Below, piece by piece: positions 33,926 through 44,996 of a DNA stretch of 64,000 nucleotides. The translations under genes were made by a program, and so were the position numbers. The stretch covers positions 126,860,001 through 126,924,000 of the forward strand of contig JAZHRO010000036.1 in the NCBI GenBank assembly GCA_037157565.1, given 5' to 3'. The notes under the pieces are model-generated. The model was not told the origin of the DNA, did not search any database, and saw only the letters and a program-made list of their open reading frames with translations. This stretch comes from Thalassia testudinum. Taxonomy: Eukaryota > Streptophyta > Magnoliopsida > Alismatales > Hydrocharitaceae. Within the stretch, counting starts at the first letter, position 1. Every line of letters starts with the position of its first letter.

Positions 33926-35097
33926 ATGCCTCGTCGTGGGACCAGTGAGGTGGGCTGCGGGTACGACCGAGGACGAGGTCGGCGAGGTGGGCATGCCGTT
34001 GCCGATGCCCCAGTGGACCAGCCACTACTTCCTGACGTCCAGGCCCAGGACCTCACCGGGCTGATACGAGACATTGTACGAGAGGAGCTCCACCCACCGC
34101 CTCGAGCGTGTCACCCTGGGGCTGCGGAGGGGGAGTCCTCTGTGGGACCACTTGACGGACGTGGCGCTGGACACGGGGGAGGGGATGGGCAGCCGCAGCC
34201 CCCACCTTCCTCCGATACTTCTGTGCACAAGGCACCTTCGCCTGGAGGTGCACCAGCACCTCCACTGCAGCGCCACTTCGAGCTTTTCGGACAGTTTCGG
34301 AAGCTGAAGCCCCCTCCTTCAAGGGGGATGAGGACCCGACCGAGGTAGAGGATTGGCTTGAGCAGCTGGAGAAGATCTTCGACACCCTTCGCCCCCCAGT
34401 GGAGTGCCGCGTGGCCTTTGCCACATACCAGCTGGAGAGTGCGGCACACAGGTGGTGGAGGGCGGTCCGGGGACAGGAGAGGGACGAGCCGACCTGGGAG
34501 CAGTTCGTCACCCTCTTCTGCGAGCAGTACTTTCCCCAGACGTGGCAGGACCAGAGGAGGCGGGAGTTCCACACTCTCCTCCAAGGAACGATGACTGTGA
34601 GCGCATACCTCACGCGTTTCTTGGAGCTATCCCACTTTGCAGCGACAACAGTAGCCACAGAGGAGGAGTGCCTTTGGAGGTTCACCGAGTGGCTCCGGCC
34701 TGCGATCAGGGGGTATGTCAAACCCCTGAAGCTGCCTACGTTTTCGAGGGTGGTGGAGGCAGCCATGACTTACGAGGAGACCAACCCGTCCGCGTGAGAC
34801 ACTGATGGCGGGCGGAAGAGGCCCTTTCAGCCAGACTTTTCACAGGGCCGGCGAGAGAGGAGACACGTGGCGTCCGCAGGAGAGCCGTCACGTTTTACAA
34901 GGCCATCAGTGGCCTTTGGGGGCTCTCGACAGGGGCCAGTCGCCAGCACCGGACCCCCGCCCAGCCGACAGCAGGGACCCACTGAGGGCGGGAGTCGGGT
35001 TCCCCTCTGTTACCAGTGTGGCCAGCCGGGCCACATCAGGAGGGACTGCCCGTCTAGGGTAGGAGGTCAACAGATACTCCCCGCGCAGAGCACTTGA
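33926..35097 (+). pseudogene. Tekay-plus gag
   Basis: The probable start is ATG at 33926 (MPRRGTSE); an in-frame upstream Met at 33887 is less likely. A Gly/Arg-rich and Pro-rich amino part runs to about 34310, where a frameshift in a C-rich run moves reading to the frame used downstream. The gag domain (34315-34797) has LEQLEKIFDTL, SAAHRWWRAV, FCEQYFPQTWQDQRRREFH and TYEETN. A TGA at 34795 precedes the nucleocapsid part, whose zinc knuckle CYQCGQPGHIRRDC (about 35008-35049) is intact. A second TGA is at 35095. Confidence 0.9.
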
Positions 35098-37110
35098 GGG
35101 CGCGCAGGAGGCCGCGGTTCCCAGGCGCGAGGAGGAGGACAGCAGTCGCGAGGAGGGTACCGGCCAACACCTACCCGTCCGACGCAGAGTGTGGCTGCTT
35201 CATCCGCACCTAGAGCTGAAGGGCATATCAACGCCCTGACACACAGGGATGCCAAAGCTTCGGGCTCGGTAGTGGCAGGTATGGTTTCAGTTTCCGGCAG
35301 ACTCGTTTACACACTTTTCGATTCCGATGCTACGCACTCGTTTGTCGCAGCCAGTTTCGTAGTTAGTTTGGGCTAGGATTATACGCTATTAGAGAATCCG
35401 TTCGTAATCAGAGGTTCGAGTGGTCAGCTGTTTGTAGCTGAAGAGGTGTACATGGATTATGAGGTCAGCGTCGGGGGACATAGCCTGCCAGTTGACCTGA
35501 TTATGATACCGATGGAGGACTTTGGAGTGATTCTGGGGATGGATTGGCTGTCCGCTTACCATGCCTTGGTGGACTGTTTTGAGAGGAAGATCGTCTTCTC
35601 CATTCCGGAGTTGCCTTCTTTCGAGTTTCACGGACAGCCAGTGGACGGAGGCTTCAGGTGCATTTCGGCACTTCGAGCGGCGAGACTTTTGAGCCAGGGG
35701 TGTGAGGGTTTCCTAACTTGTGTGGTGGCAGAGCCCAGCCCTGTGGCAGACTTCCAGAGTATCCCGGTGGTCAGAGAGTACCCTGACGTGTTTCCAGGCA
35801 AGTTACCAGGACTACCGCCCGAGCGTGAGATCGAGTTTGAGATCTCACTAATACCAGGGACCAGCCCCATATCCACCGCACCATACAGGATGGCACCGCT
35901 TGAGCTGCAAGAGCTCAAGTCCCAGTTGCAGGACCTTTTGGAGAAAGGTTTCGTGAAGCCCAATGCATCTCCCTGGGGAGCCCCGATACTGTTTGTGAAG
36001 AAGAAGGATGGGACCTTACGCCTTTGTGTGGACTACCGACAGCTGAATAGGGTCACCATCAAGAATAGATATCCGCTGCCGAGGATCAACGACTTGTTTG
36101 ACCAATTGCAGGGTGCCACGGTGTTCTCCAAGATCGACTTGAGGTCTGGATACCACCAGTTGAGGATCAGGGAGACCGACGTCTCCAAGACAGCTTTCCG
36201 CACCCGGTACGGACACTACGAGTTTTTGGTCTTGCCGTTTGGGCTGACCAATGCCCCCACTGCTTTCATGGACCTGATGAACCGGGTGTTTAGACCGTAC
36301 TTGGACCAGTTCGTGGTGGTTTTCATAGATGATGTACTCATCTATTCTAGAGATCAGACGCAGCACGGACAGCACTTGCGGATGGTTCTGGACACTCTGA
36401 GACGATGTAGGTTGTACGCCAAATACAGCAAGTGCGAGTTCTGGTTGAGGGAGGTGACCTTCTTAGGTCATGTGATCTCGGGAGACGGCTTGGCGGTGGA
36501 CCCAACCAAGGTCGAGGCAGTACTCAGGTGGGAGAGACCGCGTTCAGTCACTGAGATTCGCAGTTTCCTGGGACTGGCAGACTACTACAGACGTTTCATC
36601 AGAGGTTTTTCACAGATCGCGCGTCCTATGACACAGTTGACCCGGAAGGACTTGCCCTTCGCTTGGACAGACGCCTGTGAGGCATGTTTTCTGGAACTGA
36701 AGGAGAGGTTGACCTCGGCTCCCGTGCTCACCATCCCTGACAGTAGTGGCGGGTTCGTTGTGTACACAGACGCCTCCTTACAGGGGTTAGGAGGTGTGCT
36801 CATGCAGAGGAGTCACGTTGTCGCTTACGCTTCGCGGCAACTGAAGCCCCATGAGCATACCTACCCTACCCACGACCTAGAGTTGGCAGCTGTTGTCTTT
36901 GCGCTGAAGACCTAGAGGCACTACTTGTACGGTGAGACCTACGAGATTTTCACAGATCACAAGAGCCTCAGATACCTTTTTGATCAGAAGGAGCTCAACA
37001 TGACACAGAGACGTTGGTTGGAGCTCCTGAAGGACTACGACTGCAGCATCTCCTACCACCCGGGAAAGGCAATGTGGTGGCTGACGCCTTGAGCCGTAAG
37101 GCGCCCGCAC
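35098..37110 (+). pseudogene. Tekay-plus protease, reverse transcriptase and RNase H
   Basis: The protease site RLVYTLFDSDATHSF (35305-35349) reads D-S-D instead of the usual D-S-G. A TAG at 35374 follows. The 489-codon frame 35446-36915 holds [14 protein letters not shown], the linker [14 protein letters not shown] and a complete RT with FIDD box ([12 protein letters not shown], about 36314-36349). RNase H begins [16 protein letters not shown] at 36913 replaces the expected Trp in KTWRHYL. RNase H continues ([17 protein letters not shown]) until a frameshift near 37068 in [14 protein letters not shown]. The RT itself looks intact, unlike Athila-1. Confidence 0.93.
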
Positions 37111-38688
37111 ACTTGGCCAGTTTACAGTTACAGAGTTGGAGCCTTTTGGAGGAGGTGGGAGGCTGGCGACCTCTAGAGTTACGGGGGTACTGTGGGGGCA
37201 GTGACTGTGATACGACAGACCAGGCCAGAGCTGATAGACCGCATCATCACAGGACAGATGGCCGATCCGTACTTGCAATCCTTGCGCGACAGAGTACTGT
37301 CGGGAGACCCGGGGGACTTCTCTTTCACAGACCAGGTGCTGCGCTTGAGGGGACGGTTGTGCGTTCCCAGAGACGAGGAGCTGTTGAGAGAGCTCCTGAC
37401 TGAGGCACACGGTTCCAGATTCACCATACATCCCGGAAACACGAAGATGTACCACGACTTGAGACGCGAGTTTTGGTGGAGGGGGATGAAGCGGGATGTG
37501 GGTGAGTTCGTGTAGCAGTGCTTAGTGTGTCAGCAGGTGAAAGCCGAGCATCAGAGGCCTGCAGGGCCGCTACAGCCGCTTCCAGTGCCAGAGTGGAAGT
37601 GGGAGAGCATCACCATGGACTTGGTGGTGGGCTTACCTGTTACCCAGCGAGGGCACGACGCTGTTTGGGTAATTGTGGATAGACTGACGAAGACGGCGCG
37701 ATTCATGCCGATTCGAGTCACTTTGGGACCCGCACAGTTGGCAGAGAGGTATATCCGTGATCTGGTACGGCTACACAGAGTTCCGCGGGAGATCGTATCC
37801 GACCGGGATACCCGCTTTACGTCCCAGTTTTGGGCTGAGTTTCAGCAGGCCCTGGGGACGCGGTTGAGGTTTAGTACGGCTTACCACCCCCTGACGGACG
37901 GACAGTCTGAGCGCATGATACAGACACTTGAGGACCTTTTGCGTGCCTGTGTACTGGACTGGAGGGGCTCTTGGGAGGAGCACCTGCCCCTGGCAGAGTT
38001 TGCATACAACAACAGTTATCACTCGAGCATCGGCATGGCTCCCTACGAGGCTCTGTACGGACGGAGGTGTACGACACCCTTGAGTTGGGTTGAGGTGGGG
38101 ACCAAGTGGTAGGTTGGCCCCAGGTTGATCCGGCAGAGTCAGGAGGTAGTCAAGCAGATCCACAGGTGACTCCGCACTGTCAGGAGCAGACAGAAGAGCT
38201 ACGTGGATCGGAGACGCAGAGAGGTGCAGTTTGAGGTTGGGGACCATGTCTTCCTTCGTGTTTCGCCCATGAAGGGCCTACAGCGGTTTGGGGTGAGAGG
38301 GAAGCTCGCGCCAAGGTTTGTGGGGCCCTTTGAGGTCCTGGAGCGGGTTGGACCCGTTGCTTACAGACCTTCCCTCCCCCCGCAGCTTTCTGGTGTGCAC
38401 GACGTGTTCCACGTGTCCAACCTCAGGAAGTACGTAGCCGATTCCAGTCACGTACTGAGTCACGAGAGCGTCGAGGTGGACGACGACCTGACCTACCCCG
38501 AGCGACCAGTGCAGATTCTAGACCGAACCGTCCGCAGTTTGAGACGAAAGCAAGTACCCCTGGTAAAGGTTTTGTGGAGGAGCCAGCGGTACGAGGAGGC
38601 TACCTGGGAGCCTGAGGTGGCAATGCGGGAGCGGTACTCGGAGCTTTTCGCGGGTACGTCTTTTCGGACTGGCTTCGGTCCTCTTTGA
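37111..38688 (+). pseudogene. Tekay-plus integrase with chromodomain
   Basis: The frame restarts by 37192. The HHCC module (HGSRFTIHPGNTKMYHDL, CLVCQQV) is crossed by a TAG at 37513. The DDE core is complete: TMDLVVGLP, VSDRDTRF, GQSERMIQ. It ends at a TAG at 38110; another TGA lies at 38167. From 38203 come the GPF-like region (LAPRFVGPFEVLERVG), HDVFHVSNLRKYV, and a carboxyl chromodomain, VQILDRTVRSLRRKQVPLV with VLWRSQRYEEATWEPE. The chromodomain defines the chromovirus branch and would steer insertion to modified histones. Ends at 38688. Confidence 0.92.
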
Positions 38689-38739
38689 GTTTGTTATGGT
38701 TATTTTGACGTCTTTCCCGCACCCTAGTTAGCGCAAGTT

Positions 38740-38772
38740 TCGGGGACGAAACTTCCTTTGAGTTTGTTATAT
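38740..38772 (+). promoter_or_regulatory. Polypurine-tract region of Tekay-plus
   Basis: CGGGGACGAAACTTCC and following bases precede the right LTR. Tekay elements commonly show a GGGGACGAAA-like stretch here. The exact tract is not clear, because pyrimidines lie between it and the LTR at 38773. Confidence 0.45.
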
Positions 38773-41287
38773 TGTTATGAACGCGACTTCAGACGTCTTT
38801 TAAGACGTCTGGAACCACTTCCAGATGTCTGGGAATCGGTTATTTTTGGCACGCGTGTTTCGTCTGCGCGCCTGAGCGCGCAGACCTGCGTACGCTCTCT
38901 CTCCCTCTCTTTTTCCCTCTCTCCTACGGCCGCAGACCCACCTTGTCCGCTCTCTCTCTCCTCCTCGCGCGGCCTTAAAAGGCCACGCCCTCTCCCTCAC
39001 TCTCGTCACCTCTGCCCCCTTCCTCTTCTCCTTCTAGCCAATGCGCGAGAGCGAGCACGAGTGAGTGGCGGCGACAACAGCCTCGGTGAGCGTGGGAGGA
39101 GGTGCTGCGTGTGGAAGAGCTGCTCGGCCGTGAGGGCGAGCTCGCCGAGGCTGCTAGGGCTGGCCGGCGGGGGGCGCAGCGAGCGTGGAGCGACGCTTGG
39201 GGGACTGCTGCAGTTTGAGCAGCAGATGGACGAGACGTGGCGCGGCCGGGCGTCGTGAGCAGAGGGCGAGTTGTGCCCTGGTTCTGGAAACTTTTCCAGA
39301 ATCAGACGTCTGGGCTTCTACCCAGACGACGGGCACGACGTCTGGAAGACTGTCCAGAAGTCTGAAAGGTGAGTTATTTCCGCTTCTTCGTTTTCTTCGA
39401 CTGACCATACTAAGAGAGAGAGGAAATGGGTACGCGCAGGTTCTGAGATTCGCATCCAACGCGAATTAGACATCTGGCTGCAGTGCCAGACGACGGGAAC
39501 GACTTCCAGACGTCCTGGGTGACCATCGGACGTCTGGGAACTAGGCCAGACGCCCCCACAGGCTTCTAGACGTCTGAGAGACCACACAGAGCAAGGTAAC
39601 CCCTGATCCACTTTTTAAGACGTCTGGAATAAGTTTCAGACGTTTGATTTTGCACAGTTTCGTCATTTTTCGACCCATTTAGGACCCGTTCGGAGTCCGT
39701 TTTCCGCGTTTCGAGTTGCGTGCTTTTCGGAATTACATCCTCTACCCGTCTACAGTAGCTATATACTATTTTGAGAAACTCCGTGTGTTTGATCCTTGTG
39801 ATAGGACCTCGTTCCGTTGCAGTCTCGAGGGTTGCGGAGGCACGCGGGATTCCCGACCACTCCCCCAGTTCGCTTGTTGTAACCGGTAGAGTGGCTTTAA
39901 GTATAATCTGTTAAATTATGAAACCATAAATAGAACCTAGGACATTGCATGAATCCTAGGAATGAGAAATAGATTGAATAGTAGATCCTAGGGTGTTGCA
40001 TGAATCCTAGGGCTGGAAAACTAGATTGTATGATAGATCCTAGGATATGGCATGAATCCTAGGATGGGAAAACTAGTGGAATGTATGAATACTGCTGTCT
40101 TGGAAAATGTGGAAAGGGATTAATAGCTGCCTGTAAATTGAATTAACAGCTGCCTGCTATGAATAAATAAACGTGATTGAGAACATGGATTGTATGAACG
40201 TGAAACTGGAAAGGTGAAACCTGATTGTGTTGAGTTAAAAGAGCTGGAACCCTACGGGGAATTAGGAGTAGAACTCCTGGAAGGTGAATGGAATAGAATT
40301 GGGGAAGTGAGCTAGCCCTTGAGTACGGAGTACCAAGGAGAGCGACTGTCCCCCTGTTTAGTGCAGAGCGGAGCTAGCCACCCCAGGGACCCGGGGTTAG
40401 GACTGGCCACTTTGTACCGACTTGTTGGCCCTCGTGTACGTAGTACCGAGGAGAGCTACTAGTGTAGAGAGGTACTAGCTACCCCACGGGCCCCGGGGTT
40501 CTGCTAGCCTCCTACACCGACTTGTTAGGCCCACTGGGCAAACCAGGGTAGTCAGGCGAGGGTGCGCGGACTGTGGAGGGGCAAGGCCCCTGTTTGGTTA
40601 CTGTGGAGGGGTTGGACCCCTGTTACTGAGAGGGCTCTGCCCTGTACTGGTTCCGTGCTGTGCTTTGGGCGCACCCGTTAACGGAAACGACTGACCGCGT
40701 GCCAGTGCGGGTTAGCTCCCCGTGCATTTACCGTGCGTGCTGTAGTCACCGTTACATCTGTCAGTGATCTTGGGGTGGTTGACTGAGAGTAGGATCACCA
40801 CGGGGGACTCTCCCGACCAGAAGAGCACCACGTGCTACTTCTACTGTTCGGAAAAGACTGCAATCAAGATCGTTCCCACGAGGAACATTCGAGATCAAGT
40901 GAAGGATCTGAAAAATAGATAAATCGTGGAAAAATAGAAAGACGTAAATAAAGGAAGAAAGAAAATTAAAACAGCTACTGTACACTTTACTGTTTCTTTA
41001 GTTTAGCTGCCACTCTACTCAGCGTTTTGTTGACGTGTTACACTCGTTACCTTTCAGGACCAGGTGTTGAGTAGCCAGGGTCAGCGGCTGCGGAGGACGC
41101 TGGGCCTAGTAGGGTCCAGTAGAGTTACCACTGTTCTCTTGTACCTCTTTTTGGTTCCACTGTAGTGAGTAGTTCTTGTTTCCGCTGTACTTTTCTTTAC
41201 CTGCAGTTTCATATTATGTTATGAATGTTGTTCTGCTGTTGTGGTGGTATATACTGTAATGGTTTCTTTCCTTACTGCTGTATTTTC
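38773..41287 (+). repeat. 3' LTR of Tekay-plus, truncated
   Basis: Begins TGTTATGAACGC and follows the left LTR closely through TGCTGTATTTTC at 41287, then switches abruptly to copia gag. The missing part corresponds to 33607-33749. It includes the 52-bp tandem (39936-40090) and an extra GACGTC palindrome pair near 38794-38828 that the left LTR lacks. Confidence 0.92.
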
Positions 41288-41545
41288 TGGGATAGCACGC
41301 TTCATGATCATCAGACACATGTGATTTGATCACTCCCACCTCTTAGAGTTCTTTATTTCATCAAAAGAACTCTTATCCGTAAGAGGGGAGGGAGGATCAA
41401 TCCGAAGTGCATAGTCCAGATCCATGCATTCCAGAACAATAAGGATACTTTCTTTCCAAAACTTAAAATTAGATCCATTTAGTTCTAGATAGAATTTAAG
41501 TTGGTAGTTATGGCAAATGTAGAGAAGTTAATTGAAAAACAAAGG
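41288..41545 (-). pseudogene. Copia-1 gag, amino end
   Basis: The minus strand gives NYQLKFYLELNGSNFKFWKE, ILIVLECMDLDYALRID and SNHMCLMIMKRAIP, the standard start of copia gag, with one TGA before SNHM. By family layout it should lead into the gag tail at 30943-31144; about 115 codons are absent between the two. Tekay-plus therefore landed in gag, and a later deletion removed copia gag together with the end of the right Tekay LTR. Confidence 0.85.
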
Positions 41546-41868
41546 AAATAAACTAAATATATGCTCAAAATAAAGTAGACTAAATAATATAATCATTAAT
41601 ATTTAGTCTTTGGACAATAAACATTAATATTATAAATCGTAGCCTTAAGAATAATAAATAACCATTGAAAATAATCATGTAAGTATTCAAGCCATCTTTT
41701 GATTAACTTAACTACTCACATGAAACCTAATAATTCTATAGATAATTTATCGTTAAATGTGTACATATGCATTTAATCATGAGGTGGTTCACCTTTGGGT
41801 TAATACATCAAAACTAATCACTAATGTTCGTATCATGGTCACAAAATTATATCCCAATCAACGAGCCA
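41546..41868. other. AT-rich stretch, probable copia-1 leader
   Basis: No open frame and no clear primer site. By position it should be the untranslated leader and 5' LTR edge of copia-1. Confidence 0.4.
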
Positions 41869-42158
41869 GTACTAGTACTCATGATGAGTATCGGTACCAA
41901 CAGTAATGACCAAGTACCGATACTGGTCCTTTTGTACCGGTACCAAAATGATATGTACCAGTACTGATCTTATGTACTAGTACTACATCAGTACTGGACC
42001 GATCTTGGAACCATGTCTAGTACATACATGTACTGGTGCTGATGATAAGTATCGATACCCCATCGATACTGGACCGATCCTGGGACGTGATCAGTATCAT
42101 ACATGTACCGATACTCCATCGATACTAGCAGTACTCCTGTAGCATGTCCAGTATCCCT
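41869..42158. repeat. Cluster of GTACCGATAC-type palindromes
   Basis: About 290 bp packed with variants of a 10-12 bp near-palindrome (AGTATCGGTACC, GTACCGGTAC, AGTACCGATAC, ATCGATACTGG). Spacing is irregular, so it is not a simple tandem array. A second such cluster lies at 62163-62552. Confidence 0.88.
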
Positions 42159-42313
42159 TAACAAATGTGAATGGTCAATTTACATAATTAGATCACTTTA
42201 ATGACCATAAATGTGATGTGTAAATATATGTATACATTTAACATATAATTCCGTACATTTAACGTATAATTCCATAATAATAATATATATAGGTTCGTAT
42301 TATGATTCTAACA
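42159..42313 (-). repeat. Copia-1-type LTR end
   Basis: In the minus reading it starts TGTTAGAATC at 42313 and matches 27120-27260, with a small duplication of an AACATATAATTCCGTA-like segment. It is probably the 5' LTR start of copia-1, inserted in the pol end of copia-2. The expected duplication ATGAC after 42313 was not found at the left LTR, so the pairing is uncertain. Confidence 0.6.
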
Positions 42314-42341
42314 ATGACGTCTATCAAACTTCCTAGGTAGC

Positions 42342-44996
42342 TGATGAGAACCTCATCATGAGCCATAACTAGCTCATTTTGACCTAATACAAAGGATAAA
42401 AGCTCCTACATAACTTAGCAAAGGGTTTAAATTGAGGAATAAGTGTTCTGAGAAGAAAACATCAGATAAAGGTTAAAAACTGCAATTTCACCATTGCAGT
42501 ACATAAACGGAATTTCTCAGAAACCGAACATAGGTCAAATGATCTAAATAAGATAAAAGTGGGTTGAATCAATCAGAAATGGGTTCATGTGCAATTTAAG
42601 AATCAAATGACAATCTGTAACCCTAAAACAAATCCACTTCAATTCACGTGGTTCGAGACAAGGTAAAAATCAACTAAACCCTCTAAAATTCATAGAAAAA
42701 TAATCTCTAGGGTTTAGGACTTTCAATTTGGCCTTAGGAACCCATTTTGACCTACATTGAGAACCATGCCCAATTAATAACTTAATTTGGGTTTTTACGT
42801 AAATTAGCCAGTCAAACAAGGTCTGACCTAGAAATAAATTTTACCATTAAAATCCTTAGGTCACATTTAGTCATGCATAAAAACTTGAGCCTAAGAAGAG
42901 ACCTTCTTGACCGACTTTACGTTTTGGTCCTCATCTTTTAAAACCCTCACATTTTGGCCCCTAACTCTCCTTCATTCTTTGCATTTAGGTCCCTCCTGCA
43001 AAACCTGAGTAGCACCATGCTCCGGCGACCTTGCGCGGAGCATGGCGCCGCGCAGGGTAAGGGAGGGAGCCTGCCAGGTCAAACGGGGGTGCCCTGCGTC
43101 GTCAGCCGTCGCAGGAGCACCCCCATGAGCGCTGCAACCACCCATACCGCCCATGCGAACGCACGGACGGTATGGGTCTCCTTCCTCCTGCATCCTCCGG
43201 CGAGGGAGACACGTCATCTCCCTCCGCCCTCCTCTCTGATTTTGCCCCTATAAATACCCCCGTCGCTCCGCCGTTCTTCCGAGCTCGGATCTGACGGAGA
43301 TACCCCCTCACTTCCTCTCTTCCCACTCCGACAGACGCCCCCTTGCTCCGGCGGCTTCTCCTCCTCCTCCTCGTCGCCCTACCGCACTACCAGCAGCAGG
43401 GTTGCCTTCCCTCGCTCTTCCCGCGCCCCGCTGCACCCAGCGCGCGCTTCTCCGGCCCTCTCCTCACCGTCGCTCCTTCCCTTGGGCAGCTTCTTCTCCG
43501 GTATCGACTGTCGCCTGCTTCGGCTCCTCCTCGTCCTGCTAAGTAGGTATAACTTCTCCTTTTCCTCCCCTCTTCCTTTTCCTCACTTTAAACCTTTACT
43601 GTCGCCCTCGAGTCCGATCCTGACCACCGTCACCCCCTTCGTCTCCAGCTACCCTCCGGCGAGACGCCCCCATCACTCCACCACCCCACACGGCTCGCCG
43701 ACCTTCACAGAACCTCCACCTCCTCACCCTGATCAACCTCCGCCCTTCCACTTCCCGCCACTCGCCCTCTGCAGACCCCCCGAACAAACCCTCATGCTCC
43801 GCGCTGCAGTTTGACCTAGGGCGGCCCTCATGCTCCGCCCCACCGCCTGCTAGACCCCCCACCACCTTCGCCGTGCCACGACGAAGGTTCTCCGCGTATC
43901 TGATTAGGCCGAGAGGCCATTCCTCTGTGGACAGGTATCTCGACCACCGTCGCCGTTGCTGCGCTGAAGAAGCACCTTCAACCTGCAGCTCCAGGTGCGC
44001 TTCGCCCAGGTCCGACTCCCAGGCTGCGCGGGGCATCTTCGCGAAGAGTCCCAGGCTCGCAGTTGGGGCGAAGGCCTCACGTGAAGATGCGATTGCCAGC
44101 TGCCTCCTCCGCTGCAGGCGCTCAATTGGGGTGGGACATTTAGTCCCACCTCGGAAACTTTGAGATTCACGCGGGCGCTTAAAGGCAAAAAGTGCCTTAA
44201 GCTGTTCGCCTCCTAATCACGGGGTGAGGTCCCTCTCACCCTCCCGACTACCCAGCCTCGTCCGCACTCATGCCTCGCGGACCTGGCCCGACCCGATTAG
44301 CCCGACCTGCACTCCTCGCCCACCACCGCACGCCGGTGGGCCTGGACCCGGGCGCGACCCACGTACCCGATTAACCGGTTGCTCTGGGAGAGCTTTCCTA
44401 AGAGTGAATTCTGAGAGAGAGAGACGCGGGGGGAGGGTAGAGTAGGTTTTGCCCTCTGACTTAAACCATGAGTGTGCAGGCACAGGTGAAGAAGAAGGAG
44501 AAGGAGACACACTGTAGCAGCAGCAGTTTAAGTCGTCTGATTGAAAAATCAGACGACGTCCTGAAGACAAAGAAGAAGAAGAAGAAAAGAAGGACAGAAC
44601 CGCAACCAAGAAGAAAAAAGAAGAGGAAAGCAGTGAGCACTTAGCAGCTACAGAACAGGAAGAGAAGACAAGAAGCAGAGAAGCAAGAAGAAAAGAAGAA
44701 CATGAGGACAAAGAAGAAAAAGAAAGAGAAGAGAAGAAAGCACAGGTGAAGAACAACCAAAAAGACAAGAAGAAGAAAGAAGAGAAGAAGAAGAAGCAAA
44801 ATTTTCCCCCCCTCTCTCTCTCTCTTTATTTTTGTAATAGAAACTTTGTACCTCTTAGAATACGACTTGCTCCCTGAGTTCGACCTCGGGAACTCTTTTA
44901 TTTCCAAGTAAAAGGATTATATATGTAATGATGGCAATAACTAGCTGTACTACAACGCTATTTCTATAACAAAAGCTAGTCATAATGCCGTTATCA
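42342..44996 (+). mobile_element. Solo LTR C of the TGATGAG family (2655 bp)
   Basis: TGATGAG start, TTATCA end, flanked by GTAGC at 42337-42341 and 44997-45001. It aligns along its length with solo LTR A, including TATA CTATAAATA (43248-43256), the palindrome at 43864-43888, the GGTGGGAC hairpin, the purine tract (44485-44800) and the U5 motif near 44869. It splits the copia-2 pol end. No coding content is supported. Confidence 0.9.
43248..43256 (+). promoter_or_regulatory. TATA box of solo LTR C
   Basis: CTATAAATA at the same place as in solo LTR A, followed by CCCCCGTCGCTCCGCCGTTC in both. Confidence 0.7.

Larger units (their letters stand above)
31145..41287 (+). mobile_element. Tekay/Del-type chromovirus (Tekay-plus), right LTR truncated
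   Basis: LTR 31145-33749, tRNA-Met primer site, gag, protease, RT, RNase H, integrase, chromodomain, and right LTR from 38773. Gag-pol is nearly one frame from about 34300 to 38688, but has at least seven stops and a few frameshifts. The LTRs differ at 6 of about 395 compared bases, so the insertion is young. The right LTR stops at 41287, about 143 bp short, where copia gag sequence begins. Confidence 0.92.

Noticed and set aside
41869..42158. CRISPR-like array
   Set aside because: Repeats are short, degenerate and irregularly spaced, and this is a plant nuclear sequence; no CRISPR biology applies.
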